From an uncultured Bacteroidota bacterium (lineage in GTDB: Bacteria; Bacteroidota; Bacteroidia; Chitinophagales; Chitinophagaceae), in contig CAMLGR010000169.1 of the NCBI GenBank assembly GCA_946479615.1, forward strand, positions 1 through 9,438: a stretch of 9,438 nt of DNA, read 5' to 3'. The translations under genes and the position numbers were made by a program. Numbering within the stretch: the stretch's first letter is position 1; the number at the start of each line of letters is the position of its first letter. Positions 6,256 to 9,438 of this stretch are shown here, in pieces. Below the pieces are notes generated by a model, which worked only from the letters and a program-made list of their open reading frames with translations, searched no databases and had not been told where the DNA came from.

Positions 6256-6298
6256 AGGCTGGCCTGAAGCCCCAGCCTGGCAGATCAGGAGGCTGGGG
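6256..6298 (-). promoter_or_regulatory. Overlapping alternative hairpins, attenuator-like
   Basis: On the minus strand CCCCAGCCT (6298-6290) can pair with AGGCTGGGG (6278-6270) in a 9-bp perfect stem with an 11-base loop. The first part of that second arm, AGGCTGG (6278-6272), can instead pair with CCAGCCT (6262-6256), a 7-bp stem followed directly by TTATTTACTTTTTTAG. The two structures exclude one another, and the second looks like an intrinsic terminator. That is the layout of a terminator/antiterminator switch ahead of the small-gene cluster. It could also be only a distal terminator of the two-component operon or a decayed repeat. Confidence 0.45.
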
Positions 6299-6332
6299 AA
6301 TAATTATGGAAGTCCTTACAAGTCGGAAAATA

Positions 6333-6351
6333 ATTCAGCTTTTTGCTGAAT
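6333..6351. repeat. Perfect 7-bp hairpin
   Basis: ATTCAGC, loop TTTTT, GCTGAAT. On the minus strand the stem is followed by TATTTTCC, only mildly T-rich, so it could be a weak terminator for the response-regulator gene, whose stop is about 270 bases upstream, or part of the structured leader described next to it. Confidence 0.35.
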
Positions 6352-6441
6352 CTGGAGAAATTGCAGGTAAAACATAGTTGTACAGAACCCGGTATTGATT
6401 CGTAACAAAAAGAAATATGTTTATTTGTACCTGGCATATAG

Positions 6442-6449
6442 CAAAGATA
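6442..6449 (-). promoter_or_regulatory. Candidate -7 box for the small-gene cluster
   Basis: TATCTTTG on the minus strand matches the Bacteroidota -7 consensus TAnnTTTG exactly. No clear TTG lies 19-21 bases upstream, which lowers confidence. A transcript from here would carry a leader of more than 220 bases containing the hairpins at 6351-6333 and 6298-6256 before the first gene. Confidence 0.35.
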
Positions 6450-6622
6450 GGAAAAAGAATAGAGATGTCATCCTTTGATGATTAGTAATTTGTTAAAGAC
6501 GCTGCATTATGACCATTCCATGTCTGAGCGTATTGCCATATTTTCAAAAAAGAATAATAACATGTCGTAAACATGCATTTGGCGAGCCATCCGCCTGGAA
6601 CAGGTTCTATGAAAATTACCTG

Positions 6623-7258
6623 CTATTCTACTCCTAGTTTAATAGCAAACTTCACCAGCCCAACCGTGCTTTTGCATTTGGTTTTTTCCAACAGGTGCTG
6701 CCGGTGGTTGTCAACCGTTTTCTTGCTGATAAATAATTTATCAGCAATTTCCTCGCTGGTATATTCTTTTACAATCAGGCCGAGGACCTCTCTTTCCCGG
6801 GCCGTCAGTTCACTAAGCTGTTCATCCTGTATTTTTTGCTGGTGATACTGGTTATAAATAATAGGCACTATATCCTGTGAAAAATAGGTGCCACCATCCA
6901 TAATGCGGTGCAGGGCCTTGAACAACTCATCGCGTCCCGCATTCTTTAATATATATCCATCTGCTTCGGCAAGCACGGCCTCTTTTACGGCTGTTGCATT
7001 GTTGTACATAGATAAGATAAGCACCTGGATATGCGGAAATTCATTCTTGACCATCCTGCATAATTTCGTGCCTGTCAGCAAAGGCATACTGATATCTGTA
7101 AGCAATAATTGAAATGATTGGGGATTGTTGGCGATCATTTCGTAAGCCGCCTGCCCATTATTCGCTTCCGCGGTTACCTGGTAAGTTTCATCTTTTCCCA
7201 GCATGTTCTTTATGCCATCTATCATCATCTGGTGGTCATCTGCAATAAGAATGTTCAT
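6623..7258 (-). CDS. NarL/LuxR-type two-component response regulator
   Basis: A full-length 211-residue regulator. The receiver domain (about 1-120) has the acidic pocket Asp7-Asp8, the phosphoacceptor Asp55 in LLLTDISMP, switch residue Ser83 and Lys105 in YILKNA. After a linker (about 121-147) comes a LuxR/GerE-type helix-turn-helix: LTAREREVLGLIVKEYT (151-167), then EEIADKLFISKKTVDNHR (169-186) as the recognition region. It starts 14 bases after the histidine kinase stop codon, so the two are co-transcribed and almost certainly cognate. Phosphorylation at Asp55 is expected to promote dimerisation and DNA binding. No target is apparent; the neighbouring outer-membrane protein gene, the kinase promoter itself and the small-gene cluster are the nearest candidates. 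Confidence 0.95.
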   Translation of the reverse strand: MNILIADDHQMMIDGIKNMLGKDETYQVTAEANNGQAAYEMIANNPQSFQLLLTDISMPLLTGTKLCRMVKNEFPHIQVLILSMYNNATAVKEAVLAEADGYILKNAGRDELFKALHRIMDGGTYFSQDIVPIIYNQYHQQKIQDEQLSELTAREREVLGLIVKEYTSEEIADKLFISKKTVDNHRQHLLEKTKCKSTVGLVKFAIKLGVE

Positions 7259-7272
7259 TTATATTGATTTCG

Positions 7273-8901
7273 TTAGTTCGGTATGCTGATTTCAATCTGA
7301 GTGCCGGAAAGCCGTTCCGACTGCACCTTCATTTTTCCTGCAAGCAGGTTTACACGGGCATTGATGTTCTTCCAGCCAATACCCGATGATTTTTCAATGG
7401 CATCTGCATCCAGCCCGCGCCCGTTGTCTTTTATACTGATCAGGATCTTTTGCCCCTCCTGCCTGATGGTGAATTGTATGACGCTTGCCTGTGCATGTTT
7501 CACCATATTATTGACCACTTCCTGCACGATCCGGTAGATCGAAAGCTCATTCTGCTTCTCAAAGTTTTGAGCCCTGATCTCCTCCTGGATATCTAATTCC
7601 ATCCGGGTACTACCCGAACTGTTTATTTTATCGGCCAGGCTTTCCAGCGCCGGGAATAATCCAAAATTCAGGTCTTCAGGAATAAGATTGTGTGAAATAC
7701 TTCTTACTTCATCGATAGCTTTATCAATCAATGTAAGCGTCTTACCCGTCGATTCATCCGGCTGGTCCGAAGAAGAGACATTCATTTTCAGCAGGGACAG
7801 CATTTGTCCCACGCTGTCGTGCAGATCACGTGCAATGCGGATACGCTCATTCTGTTCGCCTGTAAACAACGCCTGGTTCAGCCTTTGCTCTTCCTGGCTT
7901 CTGTTCCTGATACTGCGGTTGTGGTAAACCAGGTAGAACAACAGGCTTAGGATAACAATGGCAGCCATGGAAAATAAAAGAACTCTTTTTTTCTCTGCTA
8001 TTAATTGACGGTTTTCTGTTTCCTTCTTTTCCGTTTCGTATTTGACATTCAATTCCGCCAATTGCTTTCCTTTTGTGGCATTGACAATACTATCCCTGTA
8101 ATTCCCATACTGTTCAAAAGAAGCCATTGCCTGTTTATAGTCTCCTTTTTTATTGTAGTAATGATAAAGGATATAGTAATAATCTTCCCGCTTGCTATTA
8201 TCATGATAAGAAAGCAGCAGCGCGCCACAGCTATCCAGGTATAGCTTCCCTTGCTCCAGTTTTCCACTATATACATACGCCTGTCCCAGCGTTATGTACA
8301 CACCTATCCATTTAGCCGTATCCTGCTTACTGGCTATATAACGTGTGCTCTTCTTTATATATTCGATTCCCCTGGCCGTATCACTCATCTCGAAATAAAG
8401 GGAGCCGAGATTCTTATACCCGGCAAAAAGACCGATGGAATCTTTCGCAATGATCCTTTCCTGCAAAGAGGCGGAAAAATAGTGCAGGCAAAGCGAATCT
8501 TCTTCCTGCACATAATATACATTTCCCAATGAGTTATAGGCATTGGCCAGGCCCTTGTGATCTTCCAGCTTTGTAAAGGCATCGATTGCTTTCCTGGCAT
8601 ATTCGATCGCCTGCGGATAATTCTCGGTTTCAAAATAGGTAGCCGAGATATTATTATACGAAGAAGCGATAATATGGCTATCCCCTTTTTTTTCGGCCAA
8701 TTTAAGAGACCGGAAAAAATGATCCTGGGCCGCCAGGAAATCGGCCTGGTGAAAATAAGCGGTTCCGAGTTCGGATTCGGCCCGTGCTATTTCCAGTTCA
8801 TCGCTGGCCGTCCTGATCTTTTCCTGCAGTTCCTCTACCGATTGTGCTTGTATATGGCCACTGAAAAAATAAAACAGGAGGAACAAGATGTAATTACGCA
8901 T
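7273..8901 (-). CDS. TPR-containing sensor histidine kinase (HisKA_3/HATPase_c)
   Basis: A 542-residue membrane kinase from the ATG at 8901. This start gives a signal peptide at once (MRNYILFLLFYFFSGHIQAQ). A GTG at 8979 would add 26 residues but would place the promoter box inside the gene; an ATG at 8922 is the other option. In this numbering: TPR repeats from about 40 to 264 (for example SSYNNISATYFETENYPQAI and AYNSLGNVYYVQEED), exported to the periplasm; a helical stretch about 279-304; one membrane helix about 307-326; a HisKA_3 dimerisation/phosphoacceptor region with His361 in RIARDLHDSVGQ; and an ATPase domain with the N-box EVVNNMVKHA (Asn464), DNGRGLD (492-498) and GIGWKNINARVNLLAGKM. 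It phosphorylates the response regulator encoded 14 bases downstream. TPR sensor domains suggest detection of a protein or peptide rather than a small ligand; this is inference. Confidence 0.93.
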   Translation of the reverse strand: MRNYILFLLFYFFSGHIQAQSVEELQEKIRTASDELEIARAESELGTAYFHQADFLAAQDHFFRSLKLAEKKGDSHIIASSYNNISATYFETENYPQAIEYARKAIDAFTKLEDHKGLANAYNSLGNVYYVQEEDSLCLHYFSASLQERIIAKDSIGLFAGYKNLGSLYFEMSDTARGIEYIKKSTRYIASKQDTAKWIGVYITLGQAYVYSGKLEQGKLYLDSCGALLLSYHDNSKREDYYYILYHYYNKKGDYKQAMASFEQYGNYRDSIVNATKGKQLAELNVKYETEKKETENRQLIAEKKRVLLFSMAAIVILSLLFYLVYHNRSIRNRSQEEQRLNQALFTGEQNERIRIARDLHDSVGQMLSLLKMNVSSSDQPDESTGKTLTLIDKAIDEVRSISHNLIPEDLNFGLFPALESLADKINSSGSTRMELDIQEEIRAQNFEKQNELSIYRIVQEVVNNMVKHAQASVIQFTIRQEGQKILISIKDNGRGLDADAIEKSSGIGWKNINARVNLLAGKMKVQSERLSGTQIEISIPN

Positions 8902-8928
8902 GGTGGTACAGCTATTCGGCATGATGGA

Positions 8929-8936
8929 CAAATATA
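8929..8936 (-). promoter_or_regulatory. -7 box of the histidine kinase/response regulator operon
   Basis: TATATTTG on the minus strand is an exact match to TAnnTTTG. Transcription would begin near 8922, so the kinase must start downstream of it; the ATG at 8901 then has a leader of about 20 bases. No strong TTG is seen at the -33 position. This box decides the start choice for the kinase. Confidence 0.6.
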
Positions 8937-8979
8937 CTTCTTGCCTTTTACCCGGCATAACAGAATAAACCCACCACAC

Positions 8980-9000
8980 TATTGATATTTGTCATCAATA
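8980..9000. repeat. Perfect inverted repeat upstream of the kinase promoter
   Basis: TATTGAT and ATCAATA arms separated by 7 bases (ATTTGTC). It lies 44 bases upstream of the -7 box and 44 bases beyond the stop of the beta-barrel gene. No T-run follows on the minus strand (the sequence there is GTGTGGTGGG), so it is a poor intrinsic terminator and more likely an operator, perhaps for autoregulation by the NarL-type regulator. Confidence 0.4.
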
Positions 9001-9043
9001 ATTCAATGATACCTGTTGCTATTTGCAAACAATACATGGAGAA

Positions 9044-9438
9044 CTACTCCACAATAGGTATTTCGAGACTAATGCTGAAATTCCTGCTTTTTACCGCTTC
9101 GCCGGCTACCCTCGTTAAATTAGCCAGTCCAAGATCATATTGTATTTTGAAAATATTGATTTGCAAAAATATACTGGCTCCATAATCGAGCCTTTTCAAT
9201 TCATTCTTAAAGTCAATTTTATTATTCGTTGTAATACCATGAAATCTTTTACTGCCGGACAGGCAATACCCGGCATAAGGACCAATACCAATTCCATACG
9301 CGCTGGCCAGAAAGGAATAAGGCAGGTTCAATTGTACGCAGGCAAGATTAATATCCGCTACTGATCCGCCGATCATGGTAGACTTGCTGACCCCCTTTTT
9401 TACAAATTGCAAACTGGGAAATACTCCTGAAGATTCCT
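9044..9438 (-). CDS. Outer-membrane beta-barrel protein, C-terminal part (cut by window edge)
   Basis: The frame is open to the window edge, so the N-terminus and signal peptide lie beyond 9438; a TTG at 9412 is just an internal leucine codon. The visible ~131 residues show alternating strands such as GVFPSLQFVKKGVSKS, ACVQLNLPYSFLA, GIGIGPYAGYCLSG, FKNELKRLDYGASIFLQI and a final strand ending ISLEIPIVE. This is the C-terminal pattern of the Bacteroidota porin-like outer membrane beta-barrel domain family (in which a GPY(A/L)G turn and an LDYG motif are common). It is on the same strand and upstream of the kinase but ends 107 bases before the kinase promoter, so probably a separate transcription unit. 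Whether it is a small porin or an adhesion-type barrel is not clear. Confidence 0.8.
   Translation of the reverse strand, partial: ESSGVFPSLQFVKKGVSKSTMIGGSVADINLACVQLNLPYSFLASAYGIGIGPYAGYCLSGSKRFHGITTNNKIDFKNELKRLDYGASIFLQINIFKIQYDLGLANLTRVAGEAVKSRNFSISLEIPIVE

Larger units (their letters stand above)
6211..6622. other. Gene-free region, probable leader and promoter of the small-gene cluster
   Basis: About 412 bases (535 if the upstream gene starts at 6087) hold no supportable gene. On the minus strand, reading toward the small-gene cluster, it contains a TATCTTTG box (6449-6442), a 7-bp hairpin (6351-6333), then two overlapping hairpins (6298-6256) followed by a T-rich stretch. To the right lies the end of the response-regulator gene, so this region must also hold any terminator for the two-component operon; none stands out directly after its stop. 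Confidence 0.55.

Noticed and set aside
6468..6481. TCATC-CTTT-GATGA mini-hairpin
   Set aside because: Only 5 bp and AT-rich, with no T-run and no relation to a gene end; expected by chance.
8049..8276. 75-codon minus-strand frame overlapping the kinase
   Set aside because: It lies in another frame of the same strand inside the TPR-coding region, which has clear protein-level motifs.
8902..8979. N-terminal extension of the histidine kinase from a GTG at 8979
   Set aside because: It would bury the signal peptide 26 residues in and place a perfect -7 box inside the coding region; the ATG at 8901 explains both.
8557..8985. 142-codon plus-strand open frame
   Set aside because: It is antisense to the TPR region of the kinase, has no recognisable domain, and its composition mirrors the real gene on the other strand.
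1..9438. CRISPR arrays, tRNA/rRNA genes, insertion sequences or phage attachment sites
   Set aside because: Scanned for tandem spaced repeats, transposase motifs and terminal inverted repeats; none were seen.

Overview
The window looks like a chromosomal segment of a member of the phylum Bacteroidota, most likely a Chitinophagaceae-type soil or plant-associated degrader. The reasons are the paired GH29/GH95 fucosidases with signal peptides, the divergent cupin-AraC regulator, the TPR histidine kinase with a NarL-type partner, the small protein families typical of the phylum, weak Shine-Dalgarno sequences, and a TAnnTTTG-type -7 box. No rRNA, tRNA, CRISPR array, insertion sequence or phage gene was seen.

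Left part (1-3878): a fucose-scavenging module. A minus-strand operon runs from about 2656/2692 leftward: a secreted GH29 alpha-L-fucosidase, a cytoplasmic zinc-dependent MDR dehydrogenase, then the N-terminus of a secreted GH95 alpha-L-fucosidase cut off by the window edge. Gaps between genes are only 9 and 15 bases. Divergent to it is a plus-strand cupin/AraC regulator. The spacer between them holds a perfect 17-bp palindrome and three copies of GGCCGGT. The likely logic is that the regulator senses a sugar or derivative and controls release of fucose by a retaining (GH29) and an inverting (GH95) enzyme, while the dehydrogenase oxidises the sugar or a downstream product. Its substrate is not decidable from sequence. 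No SusC/SusD pair or permease is inside the window.

Middle part (3912-6622): five small minus-strand genes, more AT-rich than the left part: a soluble unknown protein (about 148 aa), a two-helix membrane peptide, a Rnk/GreA-C-like RNA polymerase-binding protein, a membrane-anchored unknown protein, and a 104-aa protein of a Bacteroidota family often labelled phosphoribosylpyrophosphate synthetase. The soluble and membrane-anchored unknowns are diverged paralogues. Upstream lies a gene-free stretch of more than 400 bases with a good -7 box and overlapping, mutually exclusive hairpins, which may be a regulated leader. A compact bidirectional hairpin separates this cluster from the AraC gene.

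Right part (6623-9438): a two-component system in which a TPR/transmembrane/HisKA_3 histidine kinase is followed 14 bases later by its NarL/LuxR-type response regulator. A perfect TATATTTG -7 box fixes the kinase start downstream of the longest possible reading frame. Upstream of it is the C-terminal part of an outer-membrane beta-barrel protein whose N-terminus lies beyond the window.

I see no clearly new defence or mobile system. The best candidates for something undescribed are the paralogue-plus-Rnk small-gene cluster with its structured leader, and the uncharacterised dehydrogenase inside the fucosidase operon.
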